Shown one piece after another: positions 8,581 through 16,638 of a DNA stretch of 64,000 nt. This stretch comes from DUZB01 sp963747555 (GTDB lineage: Bacteria > Desulfobacterota > DSM-4660 > Desulfatiglandales > Desulfatiglandaceae). Position 1 is the first letter of the stretch. The number at the start of each line of letters is the position of its first letter. A model generated the notes under the pieces. The model was given only the letters and a program-made list of their open reading frames with translations. It made no database searches and had not been told where the DNA came from. The stretch lies in assembly GCA_963747555.1 (NCBI GenBank), contig CAVVFZ010000025.1, positions 62,001 to 126,000 of the forward strand. Direction: 5' to 3'. Both the position numbers and the translations under genes were made by a program.

Positions 8581-9903
8581 TTACCTCTTTGATTTCATCT
8601 TGGCAAGCCGTATGAATTGCACCAGGGGCCGCTTTGCCGGACATGTATAGGCACAGCAACCGCACTCAAAGCATTCAAATACGCCGAACTGTGATGTTTC
8701 ATCCGCTCTTCCTGCTTCCACGTAAATCCCGATATCACTGGGCGAAAGGCCCATGGGGCAGACATTCTGGCACCAGCCGCAGCGGATGCACTGTCCGTGG
8801 GGCTTGGAGTTTACTTCCGCGTCCGTGAGAAAAAGAACTCCCGAGGTGGTTTTGGTTACGGGGATATCCATCGTGGAAACCGCAAAACCCATCATGGGCC
8901 CCCCCATGACAATCTTGGAAAGCTCGGGCTTGATTCCCCCAAGATATGACACGATGTCGCTTACTCTGGTTCCAATTTTAACAAAGAGGTTCGCCGGCCT
9001 ATTGATCCCACGGCCCGATACGGTGATAATTTTTTCATACAACGGCTTTTCATGGACTACCGCATCGTAAATGGCTTTTGTGGTCCCCACATTCTGAACG
9101 ATCACGCCCACGTCAAAGGGCAGCCCGAATCCGGGAACGCGCCGCTTGGTGATACTCTCTATGAGCTGTTTTTCCGAGCCCTGCGGGTATTTCACCATGA
9201 CCGGATCTATAAAGATGCGGACGTCGTTTTCATCGATTTCCGAAACGGCCTTTTTCATGGCTTTTATGGCATCGGGTTTGTTGGACTCGATTCCCACATG
9301 GCACTCTTTGATTCCCAGGATACGCAGAATAATTCTGGCGCCTTCGATGACCTGCTCCGCCTGCTCGACCATCAATCGATGATCGGTAGTGAGATACGGT
9401 TCACATTCCGCCCCGTTCAGAATGAGGGTGTCGACCTTGGCATCCGGGGGAGGGGAGAGTTTGACATGGGTGGGAAACCCTGCCCCCCCGATGCCCACTA
9501 TCCCCGCGGTCTTGATCTTTTCAAGCAACTGTTGTGACGATAGGTCTTCCCAGGGCAGGGTGGGGTAGCTTTTAGGGGTTGCATCGGGGTCTGTTTCGAT
9601 CTGAACGGAGGGGGTCTTTACAGATATGGGATGTGCTGAAAAACCGATCCCTTTTACTGTTCCGGAAACGCTCGAATGTAGATTCGCACCCAGCCCTTTT
9701 TCCACCTCACCGATGAGATCTCCTTCTTCAACGCGATCTTTCTTTTTAACAAGGGGTTTGCAGGGGGCGCCAAAATGCTGATGAAGAAGGATTTCAACCT
9801 CTTCAGGGGTAGGCATTATTTCTACAGCACAATCTTGACTCAACGCTTTTTCATCGGGCGGGTGAATTCCACCCTTTGGAAATGTCAGCAGTGATTCATT
9901 CAT
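8581..9903 (-). CDS. rnfC: Rnf complex NADH-binding subunit RnfC
   Basis: 440 residues. The N-terminal biotinyl/barrel-sandwich-like region is followed by the NADH/FMN-binding glycine-rich stretch G-I-V-G-I-G-G-A-G-F-P-T-H-V-K. Two [4Fe-4S] motifs sit near the C-terminus: C-I-R-C-G-W-C-Q-N-V-C-P and C-F-E-C-G-C-C-A-Y-T-C-P. It is the cytoplasmic subunit that exchanges electrons with NAD+. No long C-terminal repeat extension of the proteobacterial type is present. First gene of the operon; the ~120 bases upstream (9904-10027) before convergently placed ribF are AT-rich and should hold the promoter. Confidence 0.96.
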   Translation of the reverse strand: MNESLLTFPKGGIHPPDEKALSQDCAVEIMPTPEEVEILLHQHFGAPCKPLVKKKDRVEEGDLIGEVEKGLGANLHSSVSGTVKGIGFSAHPISVKTPSVQIETDPDATPKSYPTLPWEDLSSQQLLEKIKTAGIVGIGGAGFPTHVKLSPPPDAKVDTLILNGAECEPYLTTDHRLMVEQAEQVIEGARIILRILGIKECHVGIESNKPDAIKAMKKAVSEIDENDVRIFIDPVMVKYPQGSEKQLIESITKRRVPGFGLPFDVGVIVQNVGTTKAIYDAVVHEKPLYEKIITVSGRGINRPANLFVKIGTRVSDIVSYLGGIKPELSKIVMGGPMMGFAVSTMDIPVTKTTSGVLFLTDAEVNSKPHGQCIRCGWCQNVCPMGLSPSDIGIYVEAGRADETSQFGVFECFECGCCAYTCPAKRPLVQFIRLAKMKSKR

Positions 9904-10027
9904 ATGAGTCTCAGCCTAAGAGGTGGGTAACTATAGAAGTTTCAAAACAGCTGCATCATAAAGAATCCTGAAATTTTGTCAACCAATTTTCGAAATAAAT
10001 ATGATTTTAGGAGATTCCAATTCAGTT

Positions 10028-10957
10028 CTATTGACCGGAGAAAAGTTTCTTCGCCAGTAACACATCTTTTCGGATTTGGTCCGAAAGTTCGTGGATGGAT
10101 CCGAATTTTTTTTCGTTTCTCAGGCGCTTTTTGAACCGGATGACAATGTTTTTCCCGACCAGATCTCTCTTGAAATCGAGGATGTGGGTTTCCACGGAAA
10201 AAGGCCCTTTTCCAAAAGTCGGATTGTATCCGATGTTGGTAACCCCTTCAAAAATCATGCCGTCAATGACAACATGGACGGCATAGACTCCCACCTTGGG
10301 AACCAATTCGTCCACTGGGGCAAGATTTGCCGTGGGAAACCCCAACAGCCTGCCTCCCCTGTTCATCCCTTTAATGACCTGCCCGGAGATCTGGTAATCC
10401 CTGCCTAACAAAAGTTTTGCGTCGGGAAGATTGCCTTCCTGAATCAGTTTTCGAATGGCGGTGCTCGAGACCAGTCTGTCTCCTATGTGTACCGGTTCGG
10501 CCACATGGACAAGAAATCCGCCGGTCTGCCCCATTTCCTTGAGAAGTTCGATATTGCCCTCACGGCCCCTCCCGAAGTTGTAGTCGTATCCCACCACAAT
10601 TTCCCTGATTCCGATCCCGTCAAGCAGGATATTCTGGATGAATTCGCGCGCGGAGATGGCAGCGAAATCTTTTGTGAAGGGAATGCAGAAGATCGTTTCG
10701 ATGCCCGCAGCCTTTATAAGATCCAGCTTCTGTGCGGTTGGGGTGATAAGGGGAGGACCGTTTCCCGGTTTCATGACTTTCAGGGGATGAGGATCAAAGG
10801 TGATAACCACGGATTCGCCATTAATCATCGCCGCCCGCTGCTTTACCATGTCAAACAGGGTCAGGTGGCCCCTGTGAACGCCGTCAAAATTTCCGATGGT
10901 GGCCACCGGATTTTTTAAAGGGTTTACCAACTGTGCGAAGTCATAAAAGACAGACAT
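10028..10957 (-). CDS. ribF: Bifunctional riboflavin kinase/FAD synthetase
   Basis: 309 residues. FMN adenylyltransferase domain first (A-T-I-G-N-F-D-G-V-H-R-G-H at about 21-33), then the riboflavin kinase domain (G-R-L-L-G-F-P-T-A-N-L near residue 205 and S-V-E-T-H-I-L-D-F). Makes FMN and FAD in the cytosol, the cofactors used by Rnf and ApbE encoded next door. The open frame extends upstream to 11215 across the antisense of the tRNA gene; the ATG at 10957 (M-S-V-F-Y-D-F) gives the normal length. Confidence 0.95.
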   Translation of the reverse strand: MSVFYDFAQLVNPLKNPVATIGNFDGVHRGHLTLFDMVKQRAAMINGESVVITFDPHPLKVMKPGNGPPLITPTAQKLDLIKAAGIETIFCIPFTKDFAAISAREFIQNILLDGIGIREIVVGYDYNFGRGREGNIELLKEMGQTGGFLVHVAEPVHIGDRLVSSTAIRKLIQEGNLPDAKLLLGRDYQISGQVIKGMNRGGRLLGFPTANLAPVDELVPKVGVYAVHVVIDGMIFEGVTNIGYNPTFGKGPFSVETHILDFKRDLVGKNIVIRFKKRLRNEKKFGSIHELSDQIRKDVLLAKKLFSGQ

Positions 10958-11054
10958 TGCCGATTTGATGCTCCTTAAAATTATTGGTAAAAACTGTTGA
11001 CAAACAGAATCAAAAATACTACCATCGTAAGGATAAAAGATCAACTCAATTCTT

Positions 11055-11141
11055 GCCGAAGTGGCGGAACTGGTAGACGCGCTAGGTTCAGGGTCTAGTA
11101 GGGGTATCCCTGTAGGAGTTCGATTCTCCTCTTCGGCACCA
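11055..11141 (+). tRNA. tRNA-Leu (anticodon CAG)
   Basis: The acceptor stem GCCGAAG pairs with CTTCGGC. The D-arm contains GGCGGAACTGGTAGACGC, the anticodon loop is TTCAGGG flanked by CTAGG/TCTAG, and there is a long variable arm and a T-arm with GTTCGATTC. CCA is encoded (11139-11141). Sequence and class II shape match bacterial tRNA-Leu reading CUG codons. Confidence 0.97.
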
Positions 11142-11150
11142 TGAACATTC

Positions 11151-11187
11151 AAGGGTTGTAATCCAGACGGATTGCAGCCCTTTTTTT
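11151..11187 (+). terminator. Rho-independent terminator of the tRNA-Leu gene
   Basis: AAGGGTTGTAATCC-agac-GGATTGCAGCCC stem-loop followed by a run of seven T, ten bases after the CCA end. Confidence 0.9.
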
Positions 11188-11466
11188 GGGAGGTTGCGGA
11201 TAGAATTTTGATCAAGCACGTTGGGGTTTCGGGTGGTCATGAAAGAGAAGGCTGACCCAGATCCGTTGGCGGCCGGCGACGGTATAGCCCCCCACCTTTG
11301 ATCCGGACGATATCTCCCTCAAACCTTGACAGCACGACTCTCAGAACAGATTGCGTGAACTTATTTTCAAGGATCTTATTCGCATGTAAAATCCTGCCTG
11401 TGAAGTGAAAAGAGAAGCATCGTAAACAGTCACAGGCATTACAAACAAGGCCTGCAAGCCTTCCTG
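11188..11466. other. Intergenic, no gene seen
   Basis: About 280 bases without a convincing open frame. AAGGCCTGCAAGCCTT near 11445 is a short palindrome just after the end of the minus-strand enoyl-CoA hydratase gene and may be part of its transcript end. Confidence 0.4.
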
Positions 11467-12333
11467 CTACGGTTCAACTTTGGGTTCCTTCCACCAGGGA
11501 TAGAAATCGGGCATATCCTCAGAGACCTTCATCGTGAATGCAGGGGGCCGCTTTTCAAGAAAGCTTTGGATTCCTTCTCTTGCATCCTTCTGCATGCCCA
11601 CCCAATAGAAACAGCGAGAATCCACAAGATGGGCCGATTGGGGATCAGCCTCAACCAGCCCTTGCTGCAAGAGGGCCTTATTGAGTGCCACGGAAATTCC
11701 GGAGGTGTTTTCCACAATCTCTTTTGCAATCTCCATAGCCTTTGGAAGCACCTGTTCCTTTGGGACCACATGATTGAACAACCCGGAACCCGCCTCATCC
11801 GCCGCGCGAAAAATTCGACCGGTCAACGCCAGCTCGTTTGCTTTGGATAACCCCACAATCCGCGGCAGAAACCAGGAGGAACAGGCCTCCAGAACCACGC
11901 CACGTCGGGCAAATACGAAACCGACCTTGGCATCTTCGGCCGCGATTCGCATATCCATGGCCAGCGTCATGGTAATTCCAATGCCCACAGCGTGACCGTT
12001 TATGGCGGCAATAACGGGCTTCCGGCACTTGAATATGGCCAGAGACACCTGCCCGCCCCCGTCTCGATGACTATAGATTGTTGTTTTCGGGCCTTCTTTT
12101 TTGGTCCCGTCAAATGTCGCCCCTCCCGCAGACAGATCCGCCCCGGCGCAAAACGCCTTTCCGGCTCCTGTAACCACAACCACCCGCACATCATTGTCGC
12201 GGTCAGCCTGTTCAATAAGCCCGATCAGTTCCTCTCGCATGAAAGGTGTAAAAGCGTTCATCTTTTCGGGACGGTTCAGTGTGATCAGGGCAATTCCTTT
12301 ATCGACTTTATACTGCGTATGCTTTAATTCCAT
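11467..12333 (-). CDS. Enoyl-CoA hydratase/isomerase family protein
   Basis: 288 residues, crotonase fold. The oxyanion-hole segments A-F-C-A-G-A-D-L-S and I-A-A-I-N-G-H-A-V-G-I-G are clear, and V-F-A-R-R-G-V-V-L-E-A follows. Catalytic glutamates of true hydratases are not both obvious (V-V-L-E-A-C-S-S-W-F has one), so the exact reaction is open: hydratase, isomerase or ring-cleaving member. I chose the ATG at 12333 (GAGGTGAAG in front). The open frame continues upstream but enters a dispersed repeat, so that part is not genuine. Confidence 0.85.
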   Translation of the reverse strand: MELKHTQYKVDKGIALITLNRPEKMNAFTPFMREELIGLIEQADRDNDVRVVVVTGAGKAFCAGADLSAGGATFDGTKKEGPKTTIYSHRDGGGQVSLAIFKCRKPVIAAINGHAVGIGITMTLAMDMRIAAEDAKVGFVFARRGVVLEACSSWFLPRIVGLSKANELALTGRIFRAADEAGSGLFNHVVPKEQVLPKAMEIAKEIVENTSGISVALNKALLQQGLVEADPQSAHLVDSRCFYWVGMQKDAREGIQSFLEKRPPAFTMKVSEDMPDFYPWWKEPKVEP

Positions 12334-12364
12334 CTTCACCTCAAGTTTTCTGTTTGCTTTTTTT

Positions 12365-12560
12365 GGAGTCAGCAAAGGCATTCCGCCACAGGGTCTATTT
12401 TGCTGCCGCATCTAATTCCTGTGGAGCACCGGTCTTTTTAGGCTGGTACGGAGAGGTCGTTGAAAACTCCGTATTATTTTTTGTGCCAGCCTAAAAGGAC
12501 CTCTCAACGGTCCGTGAAGGTCGATCCAAGATGCGCCAACAAAAAAGACCCTGTGACTCC
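12365..12560. repeat. Fold-back dispersed repeat, copy 1
   Basis: About 196 bases with two nested inverted repeats. Outer: GGAGTCA...GGGTCTATTTTGCTGCCGCATC against GATGCGCCAACAAAAAAGACCC...TGACTCC. Inner: GGTCTTTTTAGGCTGGTAC against GTGCCAGCCTAAAAGGACC. The same element recurs at 55328-55524 and 62035-62228. No open frame of its own. Looks like a MITE or a repeated structured RNA. Confidence 0.9.
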
Positions 12561-12901
12561 ATTACTGCCAGGATTTTTGAATAGGTTGCAATATTGTGTA
12601 GTCTTTTTTGAAGGTTTTGTCAAAATTCAATTCATGCAAGGATAGAAATAGACAGCATTTCAACAGTGGGGTAGACTGATCATTGATTATGTATCAGAAA
12701 ATAGCTCAGAGATAAATCCGATTGAAAATCCGGCAGCCAAGTGATAAAATTTTATAAATGAGATCTTTGAAGTTATTTTACTGAATATGCCCGCAAGATC
12801 AATCGGGGCAAAAACAGCCATCTCAACCGGGTGAACCGCAATCGAAATCCTTATGGTCACTGCGGTTTTGCCCATCTATCATGAAAGGAGATTAGAAAAA
12901 G
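12561..12901. other. Intergenic region after repeat copy 1
   Basis: About 340 AT-rich bases between the repeat and the Rap1a/Tai-like gene. Presumably contains the promoter of the plus-strand group that starts at 12902; no convincing gene seen. Confidence 0.4.
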
Positions 12902-13282
12902 ATGAAACAAAAACTGGCCGTTCTCTTTCTGTTGTTGGGATTTTTGGTCCCCGGGATTGTGGGGGCTGTTGAAAAAGACGACTTCAAGGTCCCCACTACA
13001 GAGGACTTCCTGGACCTTTGTACAGTCCCTGCGGATGACCCGTACTACGTCGCCTCAATACACTTCGTTCAGGGCTACCTTGTGGGCGCCTATCACTACT
13101 ACGCAGCCGAGGCGGCCGGCCCGAACGGCGATAAATTTGTCTGCCTGCCGAACAAACTGCCCACGAGAAATGAGGTGATCGACATGTTCGTGAAATGGGC
13201 CAAGGCTCACCCTCAATATATGAAAGAAACACCCGTGGAAACCATATTCAGGTTTCTCGCGGAAAAATGGCCCTGCAAGTAA
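12902..13282 (+). CDS. Rap1a/Tai-like exported small protein
   Basis: 126 residues with a Sec signal peptide (M-K-Q-K-L-A-V-L-F-L-L-L-G-F, cleavage about V-G-A). The mature part resembles Rap1a/Tai immunity proteins: L-C-T-V-P, Y-V-A-S-I-H-F-V-Q-G-Y-L-V-G-A-Y near the front, and F-V-C-L-P-N, then V-V-K-W-like and E-K-W-P-C at the end. Three cysteines (in LCT, VCL and WPC) fit the family's exported fold. Some members neutralise type VI amidase effectors, but no effector is encoded here, so the role is open. Followed after 27 bases by the glycine-zipper lipoprotein. Confidence 0.65.
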   Translation: MKQKLAVLFLLLGFLVPGIVGAVEKDDFKVPTTEDFLDLCTVPADDPYYVASIHFVQGYLVGAYHYYAAEAAGPNGDKFVCLPNKLPTRNEVIDMFVKWAKAHPQYMKETPVETIFRFLAEKWPCK

Positions 13283-13309
13283 GAAACGTCGGATAGAAAG
13301 GAGCAAATC

Positions 13310-13582
13310 ATGACGAAATTCATATTCGTATTTATTCTCGTACTCACCCTTGCCTTTTCCGGTTGCGCGGGGATGTCTGATACTGAACAGCGAACTGTTA
13401 CCGGAGGCGCCCTGGGTGCCGCAGGTGGAGCCATTGTCGGCGCCATTGCCGGCAACGCAGGATTAGGAGCTGCCATCGGCGGCGCCGTCGGCCTTGGAGG
13501 CGGCTTCCTTTACGGAAAGCACAAGGAATCGGAACAACAGGCCTACCAGCAGGGCTACCAGGCTGGTCAGAAACAGCAATAA
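13310..13582 (+). CDS. Glycine-zipper lipoprotein
   Basis: 90 residues. Lipobox F-S-G-C (Cys 20), then an alanine/glycine-rich stretch G-G-A-L-G-A-A-G-G-A-I-V-G-A-I-A-G-N-A-G with GxxxG spacing, and a polar Q/K-rich tail. Typical of small envelope lipoproteins of the OmpA-like/YMGG-Gly zipper kind. Ribosome-binding site AAAGGAG. Sits between the Rap1a-like gene and the peroxiredoxin gene, all in the same direction with short gaps. Confidence 0.85.
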   Translation: MTKFIFVFILVLTLAFSGCAGMSDTEQRTVTGGALGAAGGAIVGAIAGNAGLGAAIGGAVGLGGGFLYGKHKESEQQAYQQGYQAGQKQQ

Positions 13583-13611
13583 ATTGCTTGGGGATGAAAG
13601 GAGACTCTCTC

Positions 13612-14082
13612 ATGTCCATACAGGAAGGCGAAGCAGCACCCCAATTCACGCTGCCGGATGCGAACGGCAAGGAAGTTTCATTAAGAGACTTTAGAGGAAA
13701 GAACATAATCCTCTACTTCTATCCCAAAGACAACACGTCTGGGTGAACCAAAGAGGCCGAGGGATTCCGGGACTTGTACGGCGAATTCCTAAAGCTGGGT
13801 GTCCATATTGTGGGCGTCTCTCCGGATACGGAGACTTCCCACCAGAAATTTATCGAGAAGAACAACCTCCCCTTTCCTCTTCTGTGCGATCCGGAAAAAA
13901 AGGTCATGACCGCTTACGGGGCATTCGGGGAAAAGAAGATGTACGGTAAAGTCGTTCAGGGTGTTATCCGCTCCACCGTCTGGATCGACCCTGAGGGTAA
14001 AGTGAAGAAACGCTGGCCGAAGGTCGCCAAGGCCGCGGATCATCCCCAACAGGTCCTGGAGGCCTTGAAAGAGGACCTCTGA
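13612..14082 (+). CDS. BCP/PrxQ-type peroxiredoxin, predicted selenoprotein (in-frame TGA)
   Basis: 156 residues from the ATG at 13612 (GAAAGGAGA in front). TGA at 13744-13746 stands exactly at the peroxidatic cysteine: Y-P-K-D-N-T-S-G-[TGA]-T-K-E-A-E, where the family has Y-P-x-D-x-T-P-G-C-T-K-E. Both sides are in one frame and clearly the same protein (G-V-H-I-V-G-V-S-P-D-T-E, then L-P-F-P-L-L-C-D-P-E-K-K). Selenocysteine peroxiredoxins are known in Desulfobacterota and clostridia. The usual resolving Cys of BCP (K-E-A-C) is Glu here, so reduction may use an outside thiol; another Cys sits in L-L-C-D-P. Reduces peroxides in the cytosol. Confidence 0.93.
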
Positions 14083-14390
14083 GATACGAAGTGAGAAGCA
14101 GATGGGTTGATGCAGCCCTCGAACTTTGTTCCAATACCCGTGAATGAACGGCATTCACCGTTTCGAAGCAGGGTTTGTCGCGGATTTGCTTGATGGATTG
14201 ACATACGAAGTATCCAGGTTTCAGGTGTCAGCTTCTTCTGATAACCTCCGCCTGATTCAATCGTTCATCATATTGTTGTGACATGGTTCGACCTCAAATC
14301 CGGAATGACAAACGAGATATCCTGAAGCCCGAAACGGGAAATCTTGGTTGCAACAAGATGGCAAAATTCTGACCCGAAAGAGGTAGATGT
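14083..14390. other. Intergenic, no gene seen
   Basis: About 310 bases between the peroxiredoxin stop and the acetyltransferase. CGTGAATGAACGGCATTCACCG near 14140 is a small imperfect palindrome that could serve as a terminator without a T-run. Nothing coding seen. Confidence 0.4.
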
Positions 14391-15080
14391 ATGCCTGAGG
14401 AGGAATTTCCAGGAAATCGAAACACTTTTCACTCCGCCCCGTTGGCCGTCACCCATGAACCGGAAACCATCCGGCGGGAGACCCAACAGGGAAAAATCAC
14501 CATCTGCTCTTTCTGTGCCCCTGATAAAGTCGAACCTCTGTCCTTTGAAGAGATGAAGCAGGAATATGAAGAAAGCAGACCCATCCTCTATAATAAGGAG
14601 AGTTTGATCAGCGCCGCATCAAATGGTGGAACAAATGTGTGTGTGGCCTTCACGGATCAAAATGAAATTGTTGGTTGCGGGATACTGGAACCCCCTCGTG
14701 CCGGGGAGCGCTGGTTGGATGTGGGAAAGGACGTCATGAAGGAAGTGTCTGTTATTGAAGTGAGCCGGTCATGGAGGTGCATGGGATTGGCGAAAGAAAT
14801 TCTCCGGCTCCTTGTGGATCACCCGTCCAAGGCGAACCACATCCTGTATATGGTCGGATACTCCTGGACATGGGATCTGCAACATAAGGGCTTTTCACCT
14901 ATGTTTTACCGGGATATTTTGATCAAATTGTTTTCCGGGCAAGGATTTCGGAGTTTTCAAACCAATGAGCCTAACGTCATGTTACGTCCGGAGAACCTGT
15001 TCATGGCTCGAATGGGGGAGAATATTTCCGACGCGGTCAGAGAGCGATTCAAGTTGGTAAGATTTGATCTGGCAAGATAG
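14391..15080 (+). CDS. GNAT acetyltransferase of the AcuA type
   Basis: 229 residues. The middle has a GNAT core: V-I-E-V-S-R-S-W-R-C-M-G-L-A-K-E-I-L, the acetyl-CoA-binding loop. The end matches the AcuA branch: Y-S-W-T-W-D-L, M-F-Y-R-D, G-F-R-S-F-Q-T-N-E-P-N-V-M and N-L-F-M-A-R-M-G. AcuA acetylates and switches off acetyl-CoA synthetase in Bacillus; the target here is not encoded nearby. The ATG at 14391 lies after GAGGTAGATGT, a modest site; later starts are possible since the first ~40 residues are poorly conserved in pattern. Confidence 0.7.
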   Translation: MPEEEFPGNRNTFHSAPLAVTHEPETIRRETQQGKITICSFCAPDKVEPLSFEEMKQEYEESRPILYNKESLISAASNGGTNVCVAFTDQNEIVGCGILEPPRAGERWLDVGKDVMKEVSVIEVSRSWRCMGLAKEILRLLVDHPSKANHILYMVGYSWTWDLQHKGFSPMFYRDILIKLFSGQGFRSFQTNEPNVMLRPENLFMARMGENISDAVRERFKLVRFDLAR

Positions 15081-15100
15081 CCTTTTGCCGAGCCGAGGCC

Positions 15101-15520
15101 CTAAAGAAATGGAAGCGGAGTTCCCTTGCGGTAGGCCAGGGCCTGGCAGGAGGCAATCAGGCGTTTCTGGTCGTCATGGACCTTGATATCGTAATTGGCG
15201 GTTTTCCGGGTGCAGCTCAACTCCTTTGCCTCGGCGGTGAGAAGGCTCCCGGGGGCAGGGGATGCCACGTAGGTTACCATGACGTTCAGGGCGACCGCCA
15301 CCGTTCCGTGGGAATTGCAGGCCGTTTCAAAGGCAACGTCGATCAGTCCGAAGACGGCTCCCCCGTGGGTCGTCCCGAAAATATTATCCATGTCGGGCGT
15401 GACGGTCATTTCCACCCTGGAATATCCTGCCTGAAGGTCGACCAGTTTCAACCCCAGTTTTTTTGAAAAGGCCTCTTTGTTTGCCTGTTCAAAAATCGCC
15501 CTGCGTACGTTTTCATCCAT
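15101..15520 (-). CDS. PaaI-type hotdog thioesterase
   Basis: 139 residues, single hotdog domain. N-I-F-G-T-T-H-G-G-A-V-F-G-L-I-D-V-A-F-E is the PaaI/4-HBT-like signature with the H-G-G turn and the acidic residue on the central helix. L-T-A-E-A-K-E-L-S-C-T-R-K-T-A-N-Y-D-I-K-V completes the sheet. Likely hydrolyses a CoA thioester, possibly of aromatic or hydroxylated acids; substrate unknown. Confidence 0.87.
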   Translation of the reverse strand: MDENVRRAIFEQANKEAFSKKLGLKLVDLQAGYSRVEMTVTPDMDNIFGTTHGGAVFGLIDVAFETACNSHGTVAVALNVMVTYVASPAPGSLLTAEAKELSCTRKTANYDIKVHDDQKRLIASCQALAYRKGTPLPFL

Positions 15521-15547
15521 TATCTAAGGGTCTCCATCTTTCATTTC

Positions 15548-15961
15548 CTATTTGCACGAGAAAGTTTTCTCGCCCTGCCTTGCCTTTTTATAAGGAGGCT
15601 CCAGTCCGGGGATCATGGGGAAACATTCAACGCGCAGTGTTTTGAGTTCGAGTTGATAATGTTTGGCTGTTGCCATAACCAAAGCGTCCATCATGCCCAG
15701 CCCGGAGGATTTCCCATACCTGTTCTTGAGTAAGCCTGCCATTGAGGCGATTTCCTCCGTGATGGGCTTGACGTGAAACAGCTTGGGAAACGCCTCCAGT
15801 TTTTGTATTTCAAAATCGCGTGCCTCGGCGTACAACTCCCCAAGACCGATTGCGGAGAGAGCAATCCTTGCTTTGTTTTGCCGCACGAATTTGACCGCCG
15901 GAGCGTAGCCGCGCAGGAAATCCACGAAAATATCCGTATCAACGAGAAAATCCGGCCTCAT
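15548..15961 (-). CDS. vapC: VapC-type PIN-domain toxin
   Basis: 137 residues. PIN nuclease acidic residues are in place: L-V-D-T-D-I-F-V-D-F near the start, G-L-G-E-L-Y-A-E near residue 40 and G-M-M-D-A-L-V-M-A near 95. VapC toxins cut tRNA or rRNA; the target is unknown. Start overlaps the stop of the antitoxin gene by four bases, the usual VapBC arrangement. Confidence 0.88.
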   Translation of the reverse strand: MRPDFLVDTDIFVDFLRGYAPAVKFVRQNKARIALSAIGLGELYAEARDFEIQKLEAFPKLFHVKPITEEIASMAGLLKNRYGKSSGLGMMDALVMATAKHYQLELKTLRVECFPMIPGLEPPYKKARQGEKTFSCK

Positions 15962-16200
15962 CCTTCACCCGTTTCGTCAGGTTCTTTTCGGAGAGCGGCA
16001 AAATCAGGCAGGTCTTCCCGCGATTTCCAGAGACCGGCCAACTCTTTAAGGGCTTCCGTTCTCTCGTTTGTCTGTCTCTGCTCGATGAAAAGGTCGATCG
16101 CCTCCCGAATGAGGTGGCTCATTCTTTTTCCCTCATCGCCGGCCAGGGCCATCAAATCTTCCCGTTCTTTTTCAGTAAGGTATATTTGTGTTCGTATCAT
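15958..16200 (-). CDS. vapB: VapB-like ribbon-helix-helix antitoxin
   Basis: 80 residues. M-I-R-T-Q-I-Y-L-T-E-K-E-R-E-D-L-M-A-L-A is a ribbon-helix-helix (CopG/MetJ-type) N-terminus. The acidic C-terminal tail (L-P-D-F-A-A-L-R-K-E-P) would wrap the toxin. First gene of the pair, expected to autorepress its own promoter in the 70-base gap at 16201-16271. Confidence 0.85.
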   Translation of the reverse strand: MIRTQIYLTEKEREDLMALAGDEGKRMSHLIREAIDLFIEQRQTNERTEALKELAGLWKSREDLPDFAALRKEPDETGEG

Positions 16201-16271
16201 GAATGACCTCCCATGGATCGGTCACTTTAATAAATCCTTGAAACTGTGTCAAGAACGGGCAAAGTTTCAGG

Positions 16272-16637
16272 TTACCAGCAAACCAGCACGACTCTGTCGC
16301 CCCGCTTTTCCGCCCGCGCCTTTTCCATGTGCCTCAGCGTTGCAAATTCCCTTTCCAGCTGGGTCATGGTCAGGTTTTCCTTGAGTCTCTTCAATAATTC
16401 AGGCTTTTCAATCCCCCCTGTTTCTTTGAGCACATTGAGAATTTCTTTTTGTATCGGGGTCAAGGTTGCCGTTCCACCCATAGTCTGTTCAAAGGTCTTG
16501 GCACTGTGAACAGCCCAGGGATCACAGGTTCGAACCGGGGACAATACGTCCATATAACAGTCCTCGCAGAGCTGTTTTCCCAGGTGTTCCCGTTCTTCTC
16601 CCTCTTCGATTTGCGTACCGCACTTCTCACATTTCAT
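16272..16637 (-). CDS. Zinc-ribbon protein with a winged-helix-like tail
   Basis: 121 residues. The N-terminal zinc ribbon has C-E-K-C-G at residues 3-7 and C-E-D-C-Y at about 24-28. After a linker comes a helical part (L-T-P-I-Q-K-E-I-L-N-V-L-K-E-T-G-G-I, then L-L-K-R-L and L-E-R-E-F-A-T-L-R-H-M-E-K) with the outline of a small winged helix. Start lies one base after the CobT stop, so it belongs to the cobalamin operon. Homologues of this form are found in anaerobes without a known role; regulator is a guess. Confidence 0.65.
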   Translation of the reverse strand: MKCEKCGTQIEEGEEREHLGKQLCEDCYMDVLSPVRTCDPWAVHSAKTFEQTMGGTATLTPIQKEILNVLKETGGIEKPELLKRLKENLTMTQLEREFATLRHMEKARAEKRGDRVVLVCW

Positions 16638-16638
16638 T

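Noticed and set aside
11467..12411. Longer start for the enoyl-CoA hydratase reaching 12411
   Set aside because: The extra N-terminus is translated from repeat copy 1; the ATG at 12333 has a ribosome-binding site and fits the family length.
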